Below are positions 1 to 12,700 of a stretch of 64,000 bases of DNA, piece after piece. A program made the translations under genes and the position numbers. The first letter of the stretch is position 1. Each line of letters opens with the position of its first letter. The DNA comes from Hofstenia miamia (taxonomy: Eukaryota; Xenacoelomorpha; Acoela). Location: contig SCFE01000014.1 in NCBI GenBank assembly GCA_004352715.1, positions 381,293-445,292 on the forward strand. The letters are read 5' to 3'. The notes beneath the pieces are model-generated. The model saw only the letters and a program-made list of their open reading frames with translations, did no database searches and was not told the DNA's origin.

Positions 1-1694
1 CGAATTTTTTCCAATGTCTCCCAACGAAAGCGACAGAAAATCATTGATAACAGGTAGGATATCTATTCTTTCCATTTTCTTGAAGGGTATGTGCATTACA
101 AAATTGTATATGCTTTTGATGTTTTATTTGTGTTAATGTAAACGCGTTTCTCATTTGCATTTACATTCGTGTGTCGTTTAGGAATCGTTTGCGTAATGGT
201 TTGAATAAATTGGCAGAAGCTAACTCCTCAGTTTCAGTGATGCAAGAGCAGTTGGTAAGCTTGGGACCGGAAATTGAACGTAAAACAGAGGTAACATCGG
301 TTTAGGTAGTATTATGTTTTCAATTCTATTGCTTAGGAAACTAAGCGTATGCTTGAACAAATGAATGAAGATCGACTAGAGGTGGATCAAGTAAGATTAA
401 TGGTGGCTAATGAAGAAGCTGTTATGAAGCGGGAAACTGAAATTGTGCAGGATTATGCAGAGGTAACTGAGAGTTGTTATATCATAATGTACATACCAAT
501 CTTTAACATTCAAAGTTCACATAGTTATTTTCTAAAACGTTAGCGCTTCTGTCTTTACCTCAGGTCACTTTTCGTAAGCATTTTCGGCTTACTTGGCTCG
601 AATGTGACTTATATGAACTATTTTTCTTTCAATGTTTTATATATTACCAATTTCAATTGGTGTTGTTCTTTTCATTTTCCTAACTATACTCTGTTGATTT
701 AGAAAACCTATTCATTGGGTTAGTCGTTCAGAATCGAGGTCCTCTTCTCATTATTGTTTCATTGACTATAGTAATATATTTTTTGTTTCTAAAAAAGTTT
801 TCTACCATATGATAATGACTTAAGCTGAATTTTTTGCTTTGTTATTTACATTACACTTATAATTTAATCATTTAGCAATCGAAGAAAGAGCTGGATTTAG
901 TTATTCCAATCTTGAAAGATGCCATTCGCGCCCTGGATCAATTAGATAAGACAGACATCACCGAAGTGCGTGTTTATACAAATCCTCCAAAGTTAGTTAT
1001 TTTGGTCATGCAATCTGTCTGCCTTTTGCTTAAGCAAACTCCGGATTGGAAAACCGCCAAAATTCTTCTCGGAGATCCTGGATTTTTAAATAAGCTCATC
1101 AACTTAGACAGCAGTAAACTTTCTGATAGAGTTTTTCAGAAGATTAAGGCATATACTAGCCATCCTGAATTTAACCCTGATGCTGTTAGCAAAGTATCTT
1201 CGGCCTGTAAGTCCATTTGCAATTGGGTTCTCGCTATAGAAAGACATCATAATGTAGTAAAGGTTTGTATTTTACATTTACTTTTTGATAAAACCCGTCA
1301 GAATTCCCAATAAATTTTATTCTGCTATCTCATTATCCCATAAATTGTCAGGAAATATAATCTCTGCATAGCTGCGTATGACTGAATTAATTTCTATCAA
1401 TCTATTTCCTAGATGGTGAAGCCGAAGCAAAAACGAGTTGAGGAAGCTCGGGAAGCCTTACATTTGGCTCAAGAAAACTTGAATCGCAAGCAGCAGTCCG
1501 TGGCACTCGTATATCGTTTATCTAGTAATTCGGGTAGCTATTTTATAATTTAGATTCAACATCATTTGGAAAATTTGGAAAATCGTTACAAAGAAATGGT
1601 TGATAATCTCGAGTCCCTAAAAAGAGAGCGCATCTTGATACAAGAGCGCATTTCTCGTGCATCTTTATTGACGAGCGCGTTATCGGGAGAAAAA
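1..1694 (+). CDS. Dynein exons: stalk coiled coils and microtubule-binding domain
   Basis: Six exons encode the antiparallel stalk. The first three (to 462) are the charged outgoing helix CC1, ending in IVQDYAE. Exon 876-1262 carries the rest of CC1 and the microtubule-binding tip: [15 protein letters not shown], a hydrophobic VMQSVCLLL helix, [16 protein letters not shown], and [16 protein letters not shown]. Exons 1413-1508 and 1554-1694 are the returning helix CC2, rich in Glu, Lys and Gln and ending LTSALSGEK, where the family has a conserved gGEk/r turn before AAA5. Introns of 46 and 45 nt separate several of these exons. The window starts inside an exon, so AAA4 and everything before it are missing here. 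Confidence 0.9.
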
Positions 1695-4600
1695 GTAAAG
1701 TTTAAGTTTGTTGCAATTTTTGTATTTAGAATAAAGCTAATATTTGATGAGTTTTTCTTATTTTCTCAATTATGAACCAAGAATCTAAAGTAGTTTGCCA
1801 TTATAACTATGCATGTTGCTATTTTTAGGATCGTTGGGTAGATTCAATCAAACAAGATGAACACAAATTGCAATATGTTCCAGGTGATATGTTTCTTGCA
1901 GCTGCAGCAATTGCATTCTTTGGACCCTTCAATACTCGCTTTAGAGAGATTATGTTTATCGAATGGAAAGAGTTTCTTGCAACTGCTGGTGTAATTTTTT
2001 CAAAAGATTGTTCTCTTTCGCCATCTTTAATGGAACCTCATGAAATCCTTAGATGGTACAGTGAAGGCCTCCCTAACGACCTGCATTCCACACAGAATGC
2101 GACCGTGATGCAACACAGCATCTATTGGCCATTATTGATTGATCCTCAAGGTCAAGCAGCTAAGTGGATTGAACAAAGAGAGGGCTCGAAATTAAGGAAG
2201 ACCAAAATTAACTCCCCAAACTTGATGCGAACTCTTGAAAATGCTTTGCGCCTTGGTGAGCCAGTTTTAATCGAGGTAATTTTATTTCATTAAATTTTAG
2301 ATTACTTTTTATTCTTAGGGTTTAACTGAATCCATCGATCCTTCATTGACTCCAATACTTGTAAGAGAAACTAAAATCAATGGAGGTCAAGAAGTTCTCA
2401 TTCTTGGAGATAAAGAGGTGGAGTACAATAACTCCTTTAGGTAATCCTATTTCCACTATTATATCTTTAATGTTTTTTATTCTTGTTAAGGCTGTATATG
2501 ACAACGCCATTGCCGAACCCGCATTACCTTCCGTCAGTTTGTATCAAGGTATCCATTATAAATTTCAACGTTACATTCGAAGGACTAGAAGATCAATTGC
2601 TCTCTACTGTCATTTATCAAGTAAGTAATCAATAAGAGCTCTAACAAAAATCAGTAATCACAATTTAATAATATTTAAAGTCAGCAGACAAACGAGTTGA
2701 ATCAACTTATATAGATTCATTGGTTATTGTAATGCTAGCTTTTTATACGTTTAGTTTGAATGACATCAGTGTAGAGTTCGGATAAAGTTGGTAATTGTAC
2801 ATTTAGCTTAAAAATTCAAATATTGGAAACTATTTCTGTCTTTTTCCGTGTTAATCTTTAATAATTCATGGATATTGAATAAATTTCTTTGGTAAATGCG
2901 ATTGAATTATATGTAGTCACGATTTTAGAGACTTCTGCCAGAACTGCCTATATAGAACTATGGTTAAATACTATGACCGCATTATGAAATGTGTGAATTG
3001 AAATAAACCGTTTAATTGAATATAATGATGGATGTTTTATGAGTCATAATTTGCTAAATTTTTAGGAAAAACCGGAATTAGAAGAGCAACGTAAATCGCT
3101 TTTGGAATCATTGGCTGCTGATAAGCAGACGATAGTTTTTCTTGAGAACCAATCATTGCGCTTGCTTCAAAGGGAAGAACGTCATCTTCTGGATCAGGAA
3201 GATTTGATTGACTCTCTTACGCAGAGTGAGAAGCTTTCTGCTGAAATTTCCGAGCGCATAGCTAAAGCTGAAGCTGCAGAAAAGGAAATTACTACTGTCC
3301 GAGAACTCTATCTACCAGTACGTTGAATTTTATTTTACATTAGCTGGCTTCAAAATTTTCACTGTATGGTATTGCTTCATCGTTTTTCCACTGTGTAAAT
3401 TTATTCTAATCTTCGAATGACGATGTTTCCTACACCCGTACTACAATTTTTTATCTAAAAATTTCAAAATAGCGAAGATATCAATTGATGCAATTCGATT
3501 GTTATAGCAGTGCTTAAGCTTACCACTGAGATATTTTTTTAAGAAAATAATGGACATACTTTTAGAAGTTTTTAGGATACCCTTGCTGATATCTTTATAT
3601 TTATAGTTACCTATCTTTCAGACATTCGAGAGAATTGAGCAGCACTAGTTCATTTCTGAATATGCGTTAACAATGTTCAAGAACCTGCTCTTGAGTAATT
3701 TCCCTGAGTTTAATGAATTATTTGTTTTTTTCATTGAAGTTTAAAACTGTGTTTCATCCGAGTTCCGTACCACCGCATTTTCGCCCCGATCTATACATTT
3801 GAAGTAAGCTGACTGCTATCGAACTATTGTAATACCTAGTCGTAATTTATCGACTCTATGTATTAAATATGTAAATAATAATCTAATGTTTACATCGTCT
3901 TTTTTCAACATGACTGAATAGCGAATAAGTTTTTCTGTAATAGACTTACTGAACATTTTCTACTATCAAATTTGTTTTCACAAACAGAGTACAACTGAAC
4001 TATGTTTATGTTGTTAGTTTCACTTACTATGATTAACTACAATTATTTCTTAAATACGCTAAAAATTTCCCTATATTGTTTTAGTTGATAAAATTTGTAT
4101 TTTTATATAAATTTACTTGTCTTTTAAATTCGCATTTTAGGTTGCCACGCGGGGAGCTATTTTGTATTTTGTTATCTCGGAGTTATCTCTAATCGACATA
4201 ATGTACCAATTTTCATTATCTTGGTTTCAGCGAATCTTTAAGATGAGCATTAAGGACTCTGAAAATCAATCCAATGATCTGCAAGATCTACTCACTGGAA
4301 TGTGTAATAGGTACTAACTACACGTTTGACATGCCATTTTAACTATTGTGATTTAGGTTAACAAAGAATATTTTCAATCTTGTATCACAAGGCATATTTT
4401 CTCCCGACATGCTTCTTTTCTCTTTCAGTCTGTGTACGCACATTCTTCGTCAGAGCGGTGGCATCTCAGAAGATGAGTGGCAGTTGTTTTTGCATCTTGA
4501 AACTGTTTCGGATCTCATGGCTGATTCTCAGAGTGCTGATAATCCTAGTAAGTAATTTGATATCGACAATTCTTATATAATTTTTTTCATTCTGAGTATC

Positions 4601-6508
4601 ACAAAGGCTGAGATAATTAATTTTAAGATTTTTGCAAGACTGTTTTCTGCAAAAGACAAAAGTGGTCATCTACGAAAATCTTGAGTACTTTTGTTTATTT
4701 AGAATTTATTCCTTATTCTCGATTGGAGGCTATAATCGAAGCAGATACTGGACGCAAGGTCTTTCAGTGGATTTCTTCTAAAGCATGGCGTGGATGTCAG
4801 TACTTATCTATTTCCACAGAAGCGTTTTCCAACATTTGTAGATACATAATTGCACTTCCACAGCAATGGGTAGCATTCGGGAAGCATCATGAGCCTTATA
4901 ATTTTCTAAAATTAAAGTATGATATTGAAGAAGACAACGTGACTTATAGTAAGTTTTTTGAAGCGAACTTTAAATTTTATTTTCCAGTATCACTACCTAC
5001 TGTACGTATGTATTATTTTTTTATTTTGTAATTAATATTCTTCACGGTGAAATTTTAAATGGTTTTTAATTTCCAATATGTTAAATCGGTATTTGCGACT
5101 TGTGGTGTTCTAGCGTTTTTGCTGTACTCGAATTCAGTTACAGAGTCACATATTGTATAGGCGAGTTTGAATTCATTTTTAATACAATGAGTTTTCCAAA
5201 AAGTTTGAATTAATGTGTAAACCAATCAAATATGAAGGAATGCATGTATAGTAAAATCAAACTTTGCATATGAAGTGGCTTAATGCATGCAACATTTATT
5301 ATTTTGGGCAAGTATTAAACCCTGAAACTTAACAGCCTTCTTGAACCTGACTCAGCTCTTAGGAATTACGCAAAATTTGATAAAATATACGTTGATCTCA
5401 TAGAATTCGTGATTGGCATGGACTTCCATCTTTTTAAAAACCTGCTATATAGAATAAAAATTCAAATTAAGTTAAATAACGTTGATTCAGTTACTTTGCT
5501 CTTGTTAGCATCAATACAAATTTACTTGAAATTTTGTAGTATTGAAATTAATTAGGTAGGTTTAAACAGCGGGGAGAAAAATTTACTGAAATCTTATATA
5601 TAAATATTATCTTACGGTTTTGAGAAATCCAAACTCGCACTGGCCAATCCTATTGAAACACCGAATTTGTATTCGTTGCAATTTTGGTATGAGTAGCAAA
5701 GTTCTACATTTAAATATTAAATGAAGCTTAGGGAGTATTGTAAATATACAATAATGCATTCATTTAGTTCTAGATGATTTCAGGAACTTTTAAAGTTTTG
5801 TATTTTAATTGTGTTCGTCACATTTAATTATACTTTTTCGATTACATTTATTAACATCTAATTTTTAGTGGACTCTAGTGAACCAGGCATTATCCTTAAT
5901 GCAGGTAGAACGCATGTAGCTTTTGTGCTTATCATCATTTTCCGTTTATTATTGTTTTATTCATTGTATTTTATTTTTTTACTATTTCCTCCCAATTTGA
6001 TAACAGAAATGTGTTCCCTTGCCGATTTTAGTCAATCGCATGTTTGCTTTTCGATTGACCAACATTCGCAATTAACTGTTCATTACACCATGCCATGTAC
6101 AATCAACATATTTTATTGAACGTTTCATGTTGAAGAAGATGAACAACTTCTAAATTTCAATGTTTCATGATAGCTTTGCAGTTTTTATGTTGCCTGATCA
6201 TCCTAATCATTGTCGTTTCATTCCCCTTGAGGATTGTGGTTAAGACATGTATTTTAGAAAACGCAATATTTGATTGGTCGGTGTTTACTCCATTTCAACG
6301 CTTGTTGCTCATTAAGTTAATTCGACCAGATGAACTGATTGCCAGTTGTCGTTTGTATATTGCTGAGGTTATGGATCCGTATTATGTAACTGTTCCAAAC
6401 TTTGATCTTAAAGACGTTTTCCGGGGTTCGACTCATTGTACTCCTTTGATATTCCTATTAGCACCAGGTGAGTGAGTCTCTAAATGTGTAAAACCTTGTT
6501 TATGAGCT

Positions 6509-6540
<32 letters not shown>

Positions 6541-6691
6541 NNNNNNNNNNNNNNNNNNNNNNNNNNNNNNNNNNNNNNNNNNNNNNNNNNNNNNNNNNNN
6601 NNNNNNNNNNNNNNNNNNNNNNNNNNNNNNNNNNNNNNNNNNNNNNNNNNNNNNNNNNNNNNNNNNNNNNNNNNNNNNNNNNNNNNNNNNN

Positions 6692-6725
<34 letters not shown>

Positions 6726-9700
6726 GTATATGTAGATGTATATATTATTTTAACAGGATTATCAATTGTAATACTACCTCTTTTACTAAGTCGACTATTG
6801 TCAATCATTGAACAATTTTTTATTTGTCTCTAGGATCGGATCCAGTGCAGCAATTATTCCGATTTGCACGTGAAGAGCGTGGATCGGTATTACACATCGA
6901 CATGATTTCATTGGGGAGAGGTCAAGGAGTTAAAGCTGAAGACCTCATCAACAAGGCACAAATTCTCAAGAATCGGTGGGTTTTTCTACAAAACTGCCAT
7001 CTTGCTGCATCATTCATGCCACGACTTCAAGAAATAGTGGAAAAGTATGCCTTACATAAAAGTTTTGGTTATACATTTTCTTTAGTTTTTCTAAACCAAA
7101 TTCTGATGTGGATCCACAGTTTCGTCTTTGGTTAAGTTCTAAGCCAGATGCTTCATTTCCAATTCCAATTTTACAGCAGGGCTTAAAGGTTAGATTCTTT
7201 AAGTTAGCTTAAAGTATTTTATTCTTCATGCTTTTCAAAATCCACGAAATGCATAGTATGGTAATGAGCCTAAAGTTGTCACAATTACTTATATAGAGAT
7301 TTTTCTACAATAGTAGGCCATCATTTAATTGAGTTTTGGAAAATCTTGCAAATACATTTATTATATTTTTAAAATTGAATATGTCATTTAAGTCATCTAT
7401 AATATATATATATATATATAATTGTAATATAAGACATTGCCTGAATCTAGACATTCTTTGATTCAGACCGCACCGCAAAAATGGAAATGGAATTATAGAA
7501 CACTGTACTTCTAATTTGAAAAATGAAAGAAAATCAACTAACTATAAAAGTAATTTTTCAACAAGTTCTGGAGACTTAGCACAATCAAACAGTGTGTCAA
7601 ATTCGAGTTGACATTTAAAAGTGTGTTTATTGCAATCCCTTAATTTGACATTTCAATTTTTCATTATATTATTCGTTTTCAACATTTTAAGGACTAACAT
7701 TTAGATGACAGTTGAAAACGCTGAGGGCATTCGTGGATCCCTTCTGCAGATCTTCAACAAGGGCAGTTCAGGTGTTATTAGTCCTAGCAAATGGGAAGAC
7801 ACTGATCGAAATGTCTGCTGGCGGAAGCTTCTCTACAGTTTATGTGTTTTCAACTGCGTAGTAGGCGAACGCAAAAAATTTGGTGCTCTTGGTTGGAATC
7901 TTCCATACCACTTCAGTCAAAGCGATCTCGATGTTGCAATTTTGCAACTAGACACTTTTATTACATCAAACATAACAGCCGAGTCGATTCCTTGGAATGC
8001 GTTGCATTACATTACAGGTCTGGATTTTATTGTTATGTTATGTTTGTTTGTCTATTTGTTTATTTATAATTAACTTCACACCAATTGTAAATGATGGACT
8101 AAAATAAAATTCTGCCTAGAGGTGTTCAATTCAAACTACAGAGAATGATCCGTATAGTAGTGTGCATTTTGTGAAATTATGTAGTGGGGTTCTGTGGGTC
8201 ATTCAGTTCCATAGGATTTCAGTTGAACTGAACCTGGGATCACTTATTTCAGAATATTACTAGAAAGTTTTGTCTAAATAGAAATTATGACTTGGGACCA
8301 TGTTGCTAGTGGGACCAGAACATTTCATGAGACTGGAGTTGGTCGGTACTCGACTAAATCCAATAGGACTGGGACCAATAAAATTCTAGTCCCAGAGAAT
8401 CCTAGTCTTTAGTCAGTTATTCCATTTGTCATTTAAATATGCATTTCTTATGGGAGCAAGCATGGCCTACTAAAAACACGGCCTGGAACCTTGCAGCAAT
8501 CTAATTTTAAAAGTGGACCACTATTTATTTTCGATTTCAAGCATAAACCTGCGCCTCAAGCGAAAAGAGTTGTTATTGAATATTCGTGCATGTTTCTGCT
8601 TTGTAAAAATTCTGCACATTGTGCAATAATGAAGAAAAGATGTCTATGGTTCCCTTTTGTAAATCAATTTAAGCATTTTACTTATGTGATAAATTTCTTG
8701 TTTACGAAGAATTTAGAAATTATTGGATAATGCTATAAATATGAAAAAAATTCAAACAAAACAGCTGCAAATATATTGAATGGCTGCGAAAGAGCCATTC
8801 CAAGGTACTTGTAGAAATTCTACAGAGGAGATATCAATTCCTCAATGTTTATTGAAGGTCTTAATGTTAACAATTCGGATCCTCTTGTATCCTTTCTTTT
8901 GAGGCATTATGTATTTGGATAATCAATAAATCAAATAATAGAAATGAATTGAATGCAAAAAAAACATTATACCAGCATCTATTGCTTTATAGTTAATATG
9001 ACTATTGATAAAATGATGCTACATTCTTTGCTATTGGAAAAATTCTCTATTTGAGCTATTTATGAAGCTATTGTTTCTTTTTCCATATTGTTTCTATTCT
9101 CCTTAAAAATAGCAAACTTAATTTGTTGGATTTGTCTGTGATAGGGTTCAGGTTAATATTTATATAATTACAAATTAGTTCTTGATAATTATCTAAAATT
9201 GGATTTAGATATTCATTGCATCATTTTTCGTACTTCATCGATCTATTTAATGTATGATATTTTACATTTACTTAAAACTTTAGAATTGACATTAATTTTG
9301 CCTTACTTTGAGTTGAAGATGAAAGTGTTTAACTTATACATAGAAAAAATGCAAATCTACATGGTATTAGTGTTTGAAACTTGTCAATGTTGAAAACTCT
9401 AATTAATCAATAAAATGACGTCTGTTTTGTCCTTTTTTACTTGCATCGAGAGAACTTAACTTCATGTTGGCATTTGATACATTTGATGAATTATTTCCTT
9501 ATTAATATATGTCAAGAAACAGCATCTTCATTGAATGCATTTTTCTTGGTTTGAAAAATCAAGTCATAATCCAATTTTCTTTGGAAATGGAAATTAATTA
9601 AACTATGGAGTAAATTGCCATTTGTCATCATTTGCTGAGCGTGTCCGTTTAGAGAAAGAGAGTATGTTGCCGGGACTTACTAAACAAATGTTTTTGTTGT

Positions 9701-12700
9701 CTAACAGACTTCTTCCAACAGAATATTTTGGTGCCCAGAACAGAATATTAACTATATTTTCATCAGGACGTTCAAGATTACGTTTCAGTCATTATACAAA
9801 GTTTTCTGATAGAAGTTGTTTTGCTAAACTTCTTGATATGCAAAGTAAATCGCTCTTTGTGATCATTTGTTGACGGGTGGGCTTATGGAGAGTGAGTCAG
9901 TTACCGGGACTTAAGCAAATGTTTGCTGCTGTTTAACCGACATTGCACATTAATCCAAATAGAATATTAATTAAATTTTCATTTTAGATTTGAACAAGAC
10001 GCTTTAGATCTTCGTTTCAGTCATTATACATAGTGGTCTGATGGAATTTGTTTTGTTAAATTTCTTGATGTGTAAGAAGTAAAAAGATAGTAAAATCAAA
10101 GGACATCATTAACGAACATAGAATTCAAAGCGCGTAGTGTTTTAGTAACATCTTATCCTTCTGAATTCTATGGATATTGATTCATTTGCACCTGCAGCCA
10201 GTGATCCTAATTGATCCTAAGATGCGCTGATGTAGTTGATGATGCCACTTGTTTTCAGTATGTTAATTAACATTAACGAATTAATTATCCTTTCAAGAAA
10301 TTTCGTTGAAATTATTCAATGATTTCTTTGCCTTGAGTGCTTGCAATGTAAAATAAATGATACAATGTTGAATAACCTCCAAATTCATGATTCAAATATT
10401 CTACAAAATATCCAGTGCTAGAGCACACTTTTGTAAATACATTTATGATTTTTATCTCTCAGTATCTCAGTATTTTATCTCTCTAATCCTTGGTGTAATG
10501 TACTTCTTAATAATATGAAAAGAAAGACAAATAATGCTGTTGATTAAAAAAGTTTAAAATTTATTACCATCAACCTTCATATTTACAATGTATACAGTAA
10601 ATAAGTTAAATTTATTCTTAGATACATTACAATATTAAAATGCTATATAACTCCTAAAAAATCTATTGGCCAAGATTCATATTGAATCACAGAGGTTGGT
10701 CTTCTTTTTTAAAATCTCTTGCTGTAAGGTTCCAGTCAGTGTTTTTAATAGATTATGGAGCAAACAATAAACTGTATCCTTGTGAACTTTAGCGACTATT
10801 GAAATCTCAGGCTTTCATTTTTCCATGCTTGATAAAATGTTTAGGATGTGCATTATATATATATATATATATATATANNNNNNNNNNNNNNNNNNNNNNN
10901 NNNNNNNNNNNNNNNNNNNNNNNNNNNNNNNNNNNNNNNNNNNNNNNNNNNNNNNNNNNNNNNNNNNNNNNNNNNNNNNNNNNNNNNNNNNNNNNNNNNN
11001 NNNNNNNNNNNNNNNNNNNNNNNNNNNNNNNNNNNNNNNNNNNNNNNNNNNNNNNNNNNNNNNNNNNNNNNNNNNNNNNNNNNNNNNNNNNNNNNNNNNN
11101 NNNNNNNNNNNNNNNNNNNNNNNNNNNNNNNNNNNNNNNNNNNNNNNNNNNNNNNNNNNNNNNNNNNNNNNNNNNNNNNNNNNNNNNNNNNNNNNNNNNN
11201 NNNNNNNNNNNNNNNNNNNNNNNNNNNNNNNNNNNNNNNNNNNNNNNNNNNNNNNNNNNNNNNNNNNNNNNNNNNNNNNNNNNNNNNNNNNNNNNNNNNN
11301 NNNNNNNNNNNNNNNNNNNNNNNNNNNNNNNNNNNNNNNNNNNNNNNNNNNNNNNNNNNNNNNNNNNNNNNNNNNNNNNNNNNNNNNNNNNNNNNNNNNN
11401 NNNNNNNNNNNNNNNNNNNNNNNNNNNNNNNNNNNNNNNNNNNNNNNNNNNNNNNNNNNNNNNNNNNNNNNNNNNNNNNNNNNNNNNNNNNNNNNNNNNN
11501 NNNNNNNNNNNNNNNNNNNNNNNNNNNNNNNNNNNNNNNNNNNNNNNNNNNNNNNNNNNNNNNNNNNNNNNNNNNNNNNNNNNNNNNNNNNNNNNNNNNN
11601 NNNNNNNNNNNNNNNNNNNNNNNNNNNNNNNNNNNNNNNNNNNNNNNNNNNNNNNNNNNNNNNNNNNNNNNNNNNNNNNNNNNNNNNNNNNNNNNNNNNN
11701 NNNNNNNNNNNNNNNNNNNNNNNNNNNNNNNNNNNNNNNNNNNNNNNNNNNNNNNNNNNNNNNNNNNNNNNNNNNNNNNNNNNNNNNNNNNNNNNNNNNN
11801 NNNNNNNNNNNNNNNNNNNNNNNNNNNNNNNNNNNNNNNNNNNNNNNNNNNNNNNNNNNNNNNNNNNNNNNNNNNNNAATCGCCATCCATTACACCAGGT
11901 ACTTATGAAAAATCGAAACATGCGTCATAACAGAAGCGGAAAAGAATACATTCCAATGTTAACAAGAACAGAAGCATTTAAGAAAAGTTTTATTCCACGC
12001 ATCCTATCCAAATTTTAAAGTATTTTATGTATTTTATGTTAAATCACATATCAAAAAACATTTTTCACAGACATTTGTGAACAAGTTTCATATGTTTAGT
12101 TTTCTTTTTATTTATTTATTTTGTTTTACCATCTCGTGTACTTCGAGCATGGAAATTAAAGTTTTCAATGTTTTTTCAATGTTTTTCAATGTAATATATT
12201 TTTATTGTAAAAAATAAATTCCAATTTCCAATAAATCTGTGAAATAAAACAATAAATATGTAAGCATATGTTTAAGTGGAGTATTCTTTGAATATGTTTG
12301 TCATTTTTAGATTTGAAACATGGAACACATTTTTCAGGAGTGACTTCGACCTCATGCAACCAATAGGAAACTTCTACATGCTTATTGTTATTTAAATATT
12401 AACTGGAGCAGAATAATTGTAGGGATTTTAACCCAAAGCCTTCTTTAATATCATATATTAAAGAAGGCCTTATTGTAGCCCTAAGTTGCATTTGTATAGA
12501 AATATCTTTAATTTGAGTATTCATTTGAAATTCTTGTCATTTTTAGATTTGAAACATGGAACACATTTTTCAGGAGTGACTTCGACCTCATGCAACCAAT
12601 AGGAAACTTCTACATGCTTATTGTTATTAACTGGAGCAGAATAATTGTAGGGATTTTAACCCAAAGCCTTCTTTAATATCATATATTAAAGAAGGCCTTA

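Noticed and set aside
6484-6808. Frames on both strands across the (TA)n gap at 6541-6691
   Set aside because: Same artefact; it lies in a dynein intron.
10799-12018. Several open frames of 345-397 residues across the 1000-N gap
   Set aside because: They are open only because N codons are not stops; their real residues are Tyr-Ile repeats from (TA)n.
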